Part shown: positions 9,551 to 17,468 of the stretch, in pieces
Layout: every line of letters begins with the position of its first letter
Position numbering within the stretch: the first letter of the stretch is position 1
NCBI GenBank assembly: GCA_938023735.1
Contig: CALJDK010000036.1
Span: forward strand, 62,001-126,000
Length of the DNA stretch: 64,000 bases
Direction: 5' to 3'
Source of the DNA: an uncultured Acidimicrobiales bacterium
Lineage (GTDB): Bacteria > Actinomycetota > Acidimicrobiia > Acidimicrobiales > SHLQ01
Notes under the pieces: model-generated
What the model was told of the DNA's origin: nothing
Seen by the model: only the letters and a program-made list of their open reading frames with translations
Database searches by the model: none
Program-made: the position numbers and the translations under genes

Positions 9551-10953
9551 CAGCGTTCGACCTGATTCATCAGCGGGTCGGCCAATGGAAGTGCCGGCCC
9601 GTAGGGCGAGTGCAGGTGCTTCTCGCCATCGCGCCACCGGCGAGTCATCGAACGGATCACCCGAACGCCACCGATGGTCACCAACGCATACACCACCACG
9701 ATGATGACCAGACTCAACCAGATCCAACCCGCGTCGGTCACTGCATCCTCGGTGCGTAGCAGCTCGTGTACCACCCAGGGTTGGCGGCCTACCTCGGTGG
9801 TGATCCAACCGGTCTCGAGGGCCACAATCGCTGCGGGTCCGGCTAGCACGACGGCTCGAAGAAACCAGGGCGCGTCGGTGACCGATCGGTGACGGCGATA
9901 AAGCAGTGCTGCCCACGCCGCCAAGCCCATGAGGGCTGTGCCGATAGCAATCATCGTCTGAAACGAGAATCGCACGATGTTGACCGGCGGCCGATCGCCC
10001 TCTGGCACGGCGTTGAGACCGACGAGCTCGCCATCGAAGGAGTTGGTGGCGAGGAAGCTGCCGAGTCCGGGTAGTGGCACCTCGATACCACCGACGATCC
10101 GTTCGCCGTCGTAGTAGCCGCCAAGGATCGTGGGCACCTGTTCCTCAGTTTCGGCGAGACCTTCGATGGCGGCGAGTTTGATTGGTTGCTCGTCGGCGAG
10201 ACGCTGTCCGGCGAAGTGTCCAACGAGTGGCTGGATGGGAGTAAGGACACAGGCAAATACCAACGGGATCGCCAACCCCAGCCGGTGATACCGATCGTTG
10301 CGACCCGCCAGAATGCCCTTGGCGTACACGCCGGCAACGCAGAACCCCACCACCATGTAGGCGGCAAAAAACATGTGGAGATACTGCAGCGCAACGGCGC
10401 TGTTGAAGATTGCGGCGAGCGGGTCGACGTTGGTGACCTGGCCATCCACCAGGTCGAAGCCGGTAGGGGCGTTCATCCACGCGTTGACCGACAGCACAAA
10501 GAAGGTGCCAGACGCCCCGGCCAACATGATGGGCACCAGCATCAACGAATGCGCCCGGGTGGGGATCCGATCCCAGCCATACAGGTAGATCCCGATGAAG
10601 ATGGCCTCGACAAAGAAACTGATGCCTTCGAGCGCAAACGCCAAGCCCATCACGTCGCCGTAGGTCGACATGAGTCCAGGCCAGAGAAGCCCCATCTCGA
10701 AACTTAGAACGGTGCCGGTAACCGCTCCGATAGCGAACAGTACGGCCGCTACCTTCGACCATCGACGGGCAAGTTCCATCGCCACCGGATCATCGTTACG
10801 AATACCCCGCCGGTGCGCAGCGAAGATCATCGCCGGGAACGCAACACCGAAGCAGGCGATGATGATGTGATAGCCGAGCGTGAGGGCCATCTGGTTCCGG
10901 GCAGCGAGCAGATTCGACTCTGCGGATCCGAGTACCAGAAACTCCAGCATCAA
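9550..10953 (-). CDS. cydA: Cytochrome bd oxidase subunit I
   Basis: A 467-residue subunit I carrying the hemes and the quinol site. His29 in TLGYHIII matches the N-terminal heme b595 ligand of the family. The Q-loop region starts at about residue 235 with QPIKLAAIEGLAET, and the diagnostic GRQPW motif lies in GWITTEVGRQPWVVHELL. The length, shorter than the roughly 520 residues of the E. coli protein, indicates the short Q-loop class. First gene of the cydAB-nei2 cluster. An ATG immediately downstream (second codon) is an equally good start. Confidence 0.95.
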   Translation of the reverse strand: MMLEFLVLGSAESNLLAARNQMALTLGYHIIIACFGVAFPAMIFAAHRRGIRNDDPVAMELARRWSKVAAVLFAIGAVTGTVLSFEMGLLWPGLMSTYGDVMGLAFALEGISFFVEAIFIGIYLYGWDRIPTRAHSLMLVPIMLAGASGTFFVLSVNAWMNAPTGFDLVDGQVTNVDPLAAIFNSAVALQYLHMFFAAYMVVGFCVAGVYAKGILAGRNDRYHRLGLAIPLVFACVLTPIQPLVGHFAGQRLADEQPIKLAAIEGLAETEEQVPTILGGYYDGERIVGGIEVPLPGLGSFLATNSFDGELVGLNAVPEGDRPPVNIVRFSFQTMIAIGTALMGLAAWAALLYRRHRSVTDAPWFLRAVVLAGPAAIVALETGWITTEVGRQPWVVHELLRTEDAVTDAGWIWLSLVIIVVVYALVTIGGVRVIRSMTRRWRDGEKHLHSPYGPALPLADPLMNQVER

Positions 10954-11114
10954 CGCTCCTTCACGAACCCCTCAAGGCATGCTGCGAGGGCTCACGTCAC
11001 GGCGAACTACTCACATCATCGCACTTCGGACCGGTCGTCGGGCCGGTCAGCCGTCACAAACGCGTAGGGCGCGGAAATGGTTTGGCATCTAGTATTGGCA
11101 GTAGTACCCCTGTG

Positions 11115-11690
11115 ATGAATCGAGATGGCGTGGACGAGATAAATCCCAAACCAGAACCCCAGAAGTTTGCACCGCCACCGCCCCCGAGCGAAGCGGCTGC
11201 TGCTGCCAGTGCTCCGCCCCCACCGGTGATGCAAACACAAGCGCCCGGCTGGTATCCGGCGCCCGGCGGACAGCGGTACTGGGACGGCGAGCAGTGGACC
11301 GAACACACGGCGCCCGCGGCCGCCGCCGGCTTGCCAGCATCGGTGGGTATGACCCAAGCCGATGAGAAGCAGATGGCCATGTTTGCCCACCTCGGCCAAC
11401 TTCTCGGTCTTCTTGCGGGGGTCGGCGGCTTCGTGGCCCCGCTCGTCATCATGCTCACCAAGGGCAAAGAGTCGGCGTTTGTGCGTAAGGCGGCCGTCGA
11501 ATCGCTCAACTTCTGGATCACCGGCATCCTGGCCGCCATCGTCTCCTTTGCGCTCATTCTGGTGCTGGTCGGATTCATCCTGGTGCCACTCGTTGCCCTC
11601 CTTTGGATCATCTTCCCGATCATCGCGGGCGTCAAAGCCAACGAGGGCGTCGACTACCGCTACCCCTTCAACATCCGTCTGATCTCCTAG
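11115..11690 (+). CDS. DUF2510/DUF4870 membrane protein
   Basis: About 191 residues. The N-terminal part is rich in Pro and Ala and carries a DUF2510 motif (PGWYPAPGGQRYWDGEQWT), a small cytoplasmic-side domain found almost only in actinobacteria. The C-terminal part (about 85-190) is a DUF4870/Tic20-like bundle of three to four hydrophobic helices. Function unknown. ATG 11115 is preferred; GTG 11112 and TTG 11082 are in frame. TAGTAT at 11090-11095 could be the -10 element. It is divergent from cydA across about 160 bases. Confidence 0.85.
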   Translation: MNRDGVDEINPKPEPQKFAPPPPPSEAAAAASAPPPPVMQTQAPGWYPAPGGQRYWDGEQWTEHTAPAAAAGLPASVGMTQADEKQMAMFAHLGQLLGLLAGVGGFVAPLVIMLTKGKESAFVRKAAVESLNFWITGILAAIVSFALILVLVGFILVPLVALLWIIFPIIAGVKANEGVDYRYPFNIRLIS

Positions 11691-11719
11691 TAGCCCCGCA
11701 GGCTTTCTATGCTGAACCC

Positions 11720-12493
11720 ATGCTCTTAGTTCTCTCGCCAGCCAAAACTCTTGACTACGAGTCGCCCCTCCCGACCCGCAAACACTCGGTTCCCGAGATG
11801 GTTGAAGACTCAGCCGAACTCATCGACGTGCTCGCCAAGAAGTCTCCCGACGCCATTGGCAAGCTCATGGGGCTCTCGCCGAACCTGTCCGAACTCAACT
11901 TCGAACGCTATCAAGACTGGACCACCGAGTTCACCGCCGACAACGCACGTCCGGCCATGCTGGCCTTCAAGGGCGACGTCTATATGGGCATGGAGGTCGA
12001 CACCTACACCGAGCGCGACTTCACCCATGCCCAGAAAACGGTTCGGATTCTGTCGGGTCTTCATGGCGTGCTGCGTCCGCTTGATCTGATTCAGCCGTAC
12101 CGGCTCGAGATGGGCACCGACCTCAAGAACCCTCGTGGCAAGAACCTCTATGAGTTCTGGGGTGGTCAGGTAACCGAACGTCTCAACGCCGATCTGGCCG
12201 ACCGGAAATCGAAGGTGTTGGTGAACCTGGCATCGAAGGAGTACTTCGGTGTCGTGAAACCCAAGGATCTCAACGTTCCTGTGGTGTCGCCGGTGTTCCT
12301 CGACGAGAAGAACGGCAACTACAAAATCATCAGCTTCTTCGCCAAGCGCGCCCGGGGCTCAATGGCATCGTGGATCGTGCAGAATCGAGTGAAGACGGCC
12401 AAGGCCCTCACCGGATTCGACGGCATGGGCTACACCTACGACCCCGATCGCAGCACCCCCGAAGCACCAACGTTTATCCGGGCCGAGGCATAG
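11720..12493 (+). CDS. yaaA: Peroxide stress protein YaaA (DUF328/UPF0246)
   Basis: A 257-residue cytosolic protein matching the YaaA family, which in E. coli limits free iron and protects against hydrogen peroxide. Family signatures are the N terminus MLLVLSPAKTLDYESP, the segment YMGMEVDTYTERDF, HGVLRPLDLIQPYRLEMGT, LVNLASKEYF and a late FAKRARGSMASWI. ATG 11720 is chosen because it begins the family N terminus; TATGCT at 11709-11714 lies exactly six bases upstream and no Shine-Dalgarno is present, which suggests a leaderless message. It is convergent with the glycosidase gene. Confidence 0.93.
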   Translation: MLLVLSPAKTLDYESPLPTRKHSVPEMVEDSAELIDVLAKKSPDAIGKLMGLSPNLSELNFERYQDWTTEFTADNARPAMLAFKGDVYMGMEVDTYTERDFTHAQKTVRILSGLHGVLRPLDLIQPYRLEMGTDLKNPRGKNLYEFWGGQVTERLNADLADRKSKVLVNLASKEYFGVVKPKDLNVPVVSPVFLDEKNGNYKIISFFAKRARGSMASWIVQNRVKTAKALTGFDGMGYTYDPDRSTPEAPTFIRAEA

Positions 12494-12506
12494 CTGAGAC
12501 TTTCCG

Positions 12507-14018
12507 CTACTCGGGTGTTCCGGTGATTGGGCCACTCGGTTCGAAGTAGGGATCTTGTGCCATCGCCGAGAACGCATCGATCGATGGTTGTGACGAGTCC
12601 CAGCGGCGCTCGCAGAAGTTCGTGTCGTTGCTCTGATGGAACCATAGCAACGCCCGAATCCGTGGAAAGTCCATCTCGAGTGCCGACGCCATGTCGGTGA
12701 TCCATTCGGCCTTGGCGTTGGGGTTGTTATCCCGTTCGTTGGTGGCGGTCTCGCCGATCATCAACGGCTTGTCGGGATGGGTTGCTGTCGCCCAACGGTA
12801 GAAGGGCGATGCCTGGGTCGTGAAGGTCTTCCAGGGTCCATCGGCGTGGCAGCCGTACCAGTTGTAGGGATTCCAGGAGATCCAGTCGATGATGTGATCG
12901 CCGGGATACATGGCCTCGACCTGTTCGAAGCTGCCGAAGCTGTGCCCCATGTAGTTGATGAACCAAACCATCTGGTCGCCAGCGATGGGATTCATGATGT
13001 CGTAGACATGCTGGTACATCGCCACATAGTCGGCCTCGGTGCCGTAGGTGCCGACGTTGTCTTCTGGTTCGTGGTGCAGCGCGAAGAAGATCATGTGGCC
13101 CGACGCCTTGATCTCGTTGGCGGCGCGCACCAATTGGTCGTCGAAGACGCCGGAGGCAACCTGGGCCCAGGCGGGAGAATTCGTGTTGTCGCGGCTTACC
13201 TTCCACGAATACACGAGCGTGCGGCCTTCATCGGCCAAGGTTTGATGGGCCGGTTTGAAGAAGGTCCCGTCGGGGTCGGTTATGTAGAGCCGAACGAGGT
13301 CGAGTTGCTGGCCGAGTATCGCTTCCTGCACGGACAGATCGAGGTTGTCTTGCCGCCGATCGGTACTACCCAGTGCCACACCACAGAACGGCACACAGTC
13401 CGGATTGGCGGCATTCCTTGCTTCACACGTTGCGGTCGAAAGGCGATCGGTGCACCTGTCGGTGCCGGGGCCGCCGTTTAAGTCGTCACGTCCCACGCCT
13501 CCCCGGAGTTCGTCGTCGCCCCTGCCACCATCGATTCGGTCGTTGCCGAAGTTTCCACTCAGAATGTCGTCGCCGCCGTTGCCGAGCAGAACGTCGCGCC
13601 CGCGACCGCCGAGTGCCGAATCGTTGCCGCTGCCGCCAAGAAGTCGATCGGAGCCGGCGTTGCCCGCCAGTGAGTCGTTTCCAGCTCCGCCGCGAAGGAG
13701 ATCGCCCCTCCGACCACCGAAAATCACGTCGTCGCCATCGCCGCCAAAGACCACGTCGTTTCCGCCACGTGCGAACACGATGTCGTCGCCGCCAAGAGCT
13801 CGCACGGTGTTGTCGGCCGATCCACCACAGATGAAGTCAGGGCCGTCGGTTCCCACAATCAACAAGCTGTTTGAGACGATGACGTTCATCCCTTGCGGAG
13901 CAGGACCGCAGGGGGTGTCGACCGTCTGCGCCACCGCTGCCGGTGCGGGCGCGACAAGGGCTACCACCAAGGCCGTGGTCGCTAGGACAGACTGAAGAAG
14001 GCGCGCTCTAGCCGTCAG
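12507..14018 (-). CDS. Secreted RTX-repeat protein with GH26-like glycosidase domain
   Basis: About 503 residues, probably exported. Counting from CTG 14018, residues 1-31 form a signal peptide (TARAR, then a hydrophobic core, then APAAVAQT). Residues about 53-186 hold roughly ten RTX-type nonapeptide repeats (GGxGxDxxx, for example GGDGDDVIFGG), a calcium-binding beta-roll. Residues about 230-500 resemble GH26 beta-mannanases: Glu317 in ALHHEPED is the likely acid/base and Glu423 in LMIGETAT the likely nucleophile. A perfect AAGGAG lies at 14032-14027, eight bases before CTG. An ATG at 14105 also opens the frame, but it would add 29 residues ahead of the signal peptide. Substrate specificity is inference. 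Confidence 0.8.
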   Translation of the reverse strand: MTARARLLQSVLATTALVVALVAPAPAAVAQTVDTPCGPAPQGMNVIVSNSLLIVGTDGPDFICGGSADNTVRALGGDDIVFARGGNDVVFGGDGDDVIFGGRRGDLLRGGAGNDSLAGNAGSDRLLGGSGNDSALGGRGRDVLLGNGGDDILSGNFGNDRIDGGRGDDELRGGVGRDDLNGGPGTDRCTDRLSTATCEARNAANPDCVPFCGVALGSTDRRQDNLDLSVQEAILGQQLDLVRLYITDPDGTFFKPAHQTLADEGRTLVYSWKVSRDNTNSPAWAQVASGVFDDQLVRAANEIKASGHMIFFALHHEPEDNVGTYGTEADYVAMYQHVYDIMNPIAGDQMVWFINYMGHSFGSFEQVEAMYPGDHIIDWISWNPYNWYGCHADGPWKTFTTQASPFYRWATATHPDKPLMIGETATNERDNNPNAKAEWITDMASALEMDFPRIRALLWFHQSNDTNFCERRWDSSQPSIDAFSAMAQDPYFEPSGPITGTPE

Positions 14019-14130
14019 GAGACAGACTCCTTCGCTTTCGCAAGGTTGATCGGGACCCAAACTGCGAGCTGGGTCGAAGTCCCAGAATGCCACCACCCCC
14101 ACCACCCCGCTTGGGTCATTCGACCCCTTG

Positions 14131-14170
14131 CCCTAGGCCATATGGCCCATCCCTAGGCGAAATGGCCCAC
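14131..14170. repeat. Two tandem 20-bp repeats with an embedded palindrome
   Basis: Copies at 14131-14150 and 14151-14170 share CCCTAGGC and ATGGCCCA and differ at a few positions. The first contains GGCCATATGGCC (14136-14147), a perfect 12-bp palindrome. They lie upstream of the RTX/GH26 gene, so an operator role is possible. Confidence 0.6.
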
Positions 14171-14175
14171 CCAGA

Positions 14176-14248
14176 CCGCGACACTCGTGTCTGACACCTG
14201 TGTCGCAATCGCACGTCCCGCGACACTCGTGTCTGACACCTGTGTCGC
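14176..14248. repeat. Pair of identical 31-bp repeats made of double GACAC-NN-GTGTC palindromes
   Basis: The same 31 bases occur at 14176-14206 and 14218-14248, 42 bases apart (four turns of the helix). Each copy contains two successive palindromes, GACACTCGTGTC and GACACCTGTGTC, separated by one T. They lie between the stop of the methyltransferase and the start of the RTX/GH26 gene, both on the minus strand. They could be operator sites, a terminator cluster, or a dispersed repeat family. Confidence 0.7.
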
Positions 14249-14266
14249 GGTTGGCTGGGAATTTGG

Positions 14267-15085
14267 TTAGGGGCGGGCGATCAGCTGGCCGTGGGGCACC
14301 GAGAACCAGGCGCCAGGGGCATCGACCCACTGGTTGAACGCTGCCGACATCGACTCGAGTTCGGCTTGGCTGGCGACGCCGCGCGCAACAGCCTGTTCGG
14401 CAAGTGAGGAGTCGAGGATTCGGCCCGCCCAGAGTCCGCCCCACCAGGCCCGCTCCTCGTCATCGGCAAAGCACCAGATCGATGCCGAGCATTCGACCGA
14501 GGAGAATCCGGCCTGCTCGGCCCACCCTTTCAGATAGCGGCCGGCATCGGGTTCGGCGTCATTACCTCGGGCCACCGCCTGGTAGGTCTCCATCCACCGG
14601 TCCAGCCAATCGTCGGCGGGCGCCCATGCCATCGCCCGGTAGTCCGCATCACGCACGGCAACGACGCCGTTGGGCTTACAGACCCGACGCATCTCTCGAA
14701 GCGCAGCAACCGGATCGGATAGGTGCTGAAGGACCTGATGAGCGTGCACGATGTCGAACCGAGAGTCGGCAAAATCGAGTTGGTACACCGAACCCTCGGC
14801 GAACGACACGTTGTCGACGTCGTCTGGTCGCGCGGCGGTGGCCTTGGCAATCACCTCGGCGCCAACATCGATGCCGATGACCTCGGCGGGCGCGACACGT
14901 TGGGCAACGTCGACGGTGATGGTGCCGGGCCCGCAGCCAACATCGAGCACACGGCGGCCCGCGACCAGGTAAGGAATCAGGTACGCCGCCGAGTTCTCCA
15001 CGGTGCGCCAGGTGTGCGACCGGAGCACCGACGCCGAATGTCCGTGCGTGTAGGTGTCGACAGGCTGGTTCGCTGGTTCTGACAT
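14267..15085 (-). CDS. Class I SAM-dependent methyltransferase
   Basis: A 272-residue Methyltransf_11/25-type enzyme. Motif I VLDVGCGPGTI lies near residue 46, the acidic end of strand 2 in VIGIDVG, motif II-like RFDIVHAHQVLQHL near 111, and LREMRRVCKPNGVVAVRDADY after it. The C-terminal half carries an aromatic-rich cap (AMAWAPADDW and later), common in small-molecule methyltransferases. ATG 15085 follows an in-frame GTG at 15088, which could also start the protein. Substrate cannot be told from context. Confidence 0.86.
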   Translation of the reverse strand: MSEPANQPVDTYTHGHSASVLRSHTWRTVENSAAYLIPYLVAGRRVLDVGCGPGTITVDVAQRVAPAEVIGIDVGAEVIAKATAARPDDVDNVSFAEGSVYQLDFADSRFDIVHAHQVLQHLSDPVAALREMRRVCKPNGVVAVRDADYRAMAWAPADDWLDRWMETYQAVARGNDAEPDAGRYLKGWAEQAGFSSVECSASIWCFADDEERAWWGGLWAGRILDSSLAEQAVARGVASQAELESMSAAFNQWVDAPGAWFSVPHGQLIARP

Positions 15086-15136
15086 CACCCGAGGCTACGC
15101 GATTGGTTGCTCTGTGACCCTCGATATTCGGGCCAG

Positions 15137-15955
15137 CTACGCGCCGGTGAGCAGCAGTCCGACCTGTCGTGACTGGGCCACAAGCGCGCCCGTGGAATCC
15201 CATAGTGCGCCGTCTTCGATCATCTTGTTGCCGGCCAAGTCGGCGCAGTGAAATGCTCCCCGGATCCATCCGGGTGCGGGCCGGCGTCGAACATGCACGG
15301 TGAGTTCGATGGTGGGTACCCAACCGATGTAGCCGAGTGCCCCAAACAGCGATGGCGGGAAGGCGTCAGCGAGCAGCGGCAACGCAAGGGAATCGATGGG
15401 GTGATCGTCGGTAAACCGGATCCAGCCCGAAATCACCGCATCGTCGGCCTGACCGGCCTTGGCCTGATCGGGATGAATCCGAAGATCCACCCTGCTCCGA
15501 ATCGGCAGATCAACACCCTGCTCTTCACCGGAACGTGGAGCGCATTGCTCGACCGGCGGGAGGTCGGGTGGCTCGATAGCGAAGCTCGGACCACTCGAAT
15601 TGGCATCGGCAACACTCAGGTCGGCAAACGCTGCCACCGATGTGATGCGGGTTTTACCACCCTGGGTCAATGACCCACTTACGTTGGAAAGGGTTCGGCC
15701 GCTACGGATGAGCTGCGCGGTAACCTCGCCCGGTTCGCCGCCACCGCCTGGTCGAAGAAAATGCGTAGTGACCGTAAGCGGATCTTCGTGAGCGCTCAGC
15801 TCTCGCATGGCCCGCAGCACCGACGCGAGCATGTAGCCGCCATTGGGGTTGTCGCCGATGTTCCACGCGTCGCTGACCTGCGTGCTCCACCTGCCGTCGC
15901 CGCTCTTCGCGATGGCGGTCTCCGACTCGAAGAACGATGAAACTTCAGATGACAT
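15137..15955 (-). CDS. Acyl-CoA thioesterase-like (double hotdog) protein
   Basis: A 272-residue protein resembling TesB-like/DUF4442-type thioesterases: an N-terminal half with GDGRWSTQVSDAWNIGDNPNGGYMLA (the hotdog helix carrying NGGY) and TVTTHFLRPG, and a C-terminal half with DSLALPLLADAFPPS and PTIELTVHVRRRPAPGW. These are the pairing strands expected for two fused hotdog domains. It would hydrolyse acyl-CoA esters. ATG 15955 starts the conserved region; ATG 15988 or 15985 would add about ten residues. It is divergent from the DUF1330 gene. Confidence 0.8.
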   Translation of the reverse strand: MSSEVSSFFESETAIAKSGDGRWSTQVSDAWNIGDNPNGGYMLASVLRAMRELSAHEDPLTVTTHFLRPGGGGEPGEVTAQLIRSGRTLSNVSGSLTQGGKTRITSVAAFADLSVADANSSGPSFAIEPPDLPPVEQCAPRSGEEQGVDLPIRSRVDLRIHPDQAKAGQADDAVISGWIRFTDDHPIDSLALPLLADAFPPSLFGALGYIGWVPTIELTVHVRRRPAPGWIRGAFHCADLAGNKMIEDGALWDSTGALVAQSRQVGLLLTGA

Positions 15956-16027
15956 GTTCAGACCGTAGTTGGCCCACGCGGCCATCATTGCGTCCCGGGA
16001 CCCAACCCTGGGCGGTAGATTTACTTC

Positions 16028-16447
16028 ATGCCTCACATCGATCCGACCTCTGAGATGTTCGCCCAACTCGCTGCCGATGCCGAGACCAAACGTGGTCCGA
16101 TCCGCATGATCAACCTGCTCAAGTTTAAAGACGTCGCCGACTACGGCGATCGGCCCGACCCGTCCACTACCGGTTCGCCCAGCACCGGCGCCGAGGCGTA
16201 CGCGCGGTACGGAGCGGTGGCGATGGGAGAGTTTGCGCCCATCGGCGCCACGGTTTTCTACGCAGCAGCGAGCGACATGACCGTCATCGGTCCCGAAGAT
16301 GAGCAATGGGATCAGGTGGCGATCATCGAGTATCCGAGCCGCGAGAAGTTCCTGAAGATGGTGTCGAAGCCCAGCTATCAGGCAGCCGTGTATCACCGCA
16401 CGGCCGGACTGGCCGACACTCGGCTAATCATGACCTCGGGGTACTAG
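16028..16447 (+). CDS. DUF1330-family protein
   Basis: A 139-residue dimeric alpha-beta barrel-type protein. DUF1330 features are MINLLKFKDVADY near the N terminus, GAEAYARYGAVAMGEFAPIGATV in the middle, and QVAIIEYPSREKFLKMVSKPSYQ toward the C terminus. Its biochemical role is not established. TAGATT at 16016-16021 lies six bases before the ATG with no Shine-Dalgarno, again the leaderless pattern. The stop shares one base with the next start (TAGTG), so the two genes form an operon. Confidence 0.86.
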   Translation: MPHIDPTSEMFAQLAADAETKRGPIRMINLLKFKDVADYGDRPDPSTTGSPSTGAEAYARYGAVAMGEFAPIGATVFYAAASDMTVIGPEDEQWDQVAIIEYPSREKFLKMVSKPSYQAAVYHRTAGLADTRLIMTSGY

Positions 16448-16896
16448 TGGCAACTGCGGTGGAGCGACGCATTACCGAACGGGTCGGCGAGGCGTTGGGC
16501 AGAGAGGTTGATCTGGCGACCCCGATGACGTCGGTTCCGACCTTTGTCACGGTGCTGTTTCCGCTGCTCGTGATCGTCCTGATCGTTCTGGTGATCCAAG
16601 ACGGCCCGCCCGGACTAATGCTCGCAATACTGGCGGTGGCGACACTGCTCGGGCTGGGGCTCGGCATGTCGCAACGCATCTTCGTGGTATCGGGTGGCCA
16701 ACCCGAGCTGTACAAGGTGAAGCCCTTTTCGCTGCTCAAGCCGAGCACCTTGGACCGCGAAGTCGACCCCACATCTCTGGTCGTCGAGTTCAAGCCGCGT
16801 GGACCCAACTACCGCACACTCGTCGATGGCAAGCGCTACCTCATCAAGCGGCGGTTCCTCGAGCCGTACGCCGCCTACGTAAAGAGCATCGGGTAA
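16447..16896 (+). CDS. Small membrane protein of unknown function
   Basis: A 149-residue protein starting at GTG 16447, which overlaps the DUF1330 stop by one base. Residues about 30-73 form two hydrophobic helices with a short turn (IQDGPPG). The remaining half is soluble, with SQRIFVVSGGQPELYKV and YRTLVDGKRYLIKRRFLEPYAAYV. I do not recognise the family. The coupled start and codon use like its neighbours support it as a real gene. Confidence 0.72.
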   Translation: MATAVERRITERVGEALGREVDLATPMTSVPTFVTVLFPLLVIVLIVLVIQDGPPGLMLAILAVATLLGLGLGMSQRIFVVSGGQPELYKVKPFSLLKPSTLDREVDPTSLVVEFKPRGPNYRTLVDGKRYLIKRRFLEPYAAYVKSIG

Positions 16897-16907
16897 CTTC
16901 GGCCGAC

Positions 16908-17468
16908 ATGGAATCCAGCCCCTCCCTTCGCGGCACGGTGTACTTGGCCATGAGCGTCGACGGATACATCGCCGATGCCGACGGCGGGGTCGACTGGCTC
17001 AACGAACTTGAGCACGACGAAGCCGATGGCGACATGGGGTACGGGGCACTGATTGCGTCGGTCGATGCCATCGTGATGGGCCGCAAGAGCTACGAAACCG
17101 TGCGCGGGTTCGATGTTCCCTGGCCCTACGAGATACCGGTCATCGTGCTCTCGTCGTCGACGGTCGACATTCCTGCCGAACTGCAAGAATCGGTCCGGCA
17201 CCTTAACCACTCGCCTGCCGAGCTGGCCACGCTGCTTCCGACCCAGGGAATCGACCGGGTCTATGTCGACGGTGGTGTCACCGTTCGCGGCTTCCTGCAG
17301 CAAGGGTTGATCGACCGCATGACGCTCACGACCATTCCGATTCTTCTGGGCGACGGGGTCTCGCTGTTCGAAGGACTCGGACAAAGGGTGGCCTTGACCC
17401 TCGAGTCGTCGACGGTCTTCTCGCATGGTCTCGTGCAGTCCACCTACCTGGTCGGGGCAGAGTCTTGA
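16908..17468 (+). CDS. Dihydrofolate reductase-like (RibD C-terminal) protein
   Basis: A 186-residue member of the RibD_C/YyaP-type DHFR family. The N terminus VYLAMSVDGYIADADGGVDWL holds the usual Ser-xDGY signature, followed by DAIVMGRKSYETV (nucleotide-binding region), PVIVLSSSTVDIP, and VYVDGGVTVRGFLQQGLIDRMTLTTIPILLGDGVSLF. These proteins are NADPH-dependent reductases with mostly unknown substrates. Its stop overlaps the start of the HAD gene by four bases. Confidence 0.86.
   Translation: MESSPSLRGTVYLAMSVDGYIADADGGVDWLNELEHDEADGDMGYGALIASVDAIVMGRKSYETVRGFDVPWPYEIPVIVLSSSTVDIPAELQESVRHLNHSPAELATLLPTQGIDRVYVDGGVTVRGFLQQGLIDRMTLTTIPILLGDGVSLFEGLGQRVALTLESSTVFSHGLVQSTYLVGAES

Noticed and set aside
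9551-9916. 122-residue N-terminal extension of cydB
   Set aside because: It lies within cydA in another frame and has no CydB similarity; ATG 9550 gives the family start.
15956-16396. N-terminal extension of the thioesterase opposite DUF1330
   Set aside because: It overlaps the well-supported DUF1330 gene antisense and shows no conserved motif.
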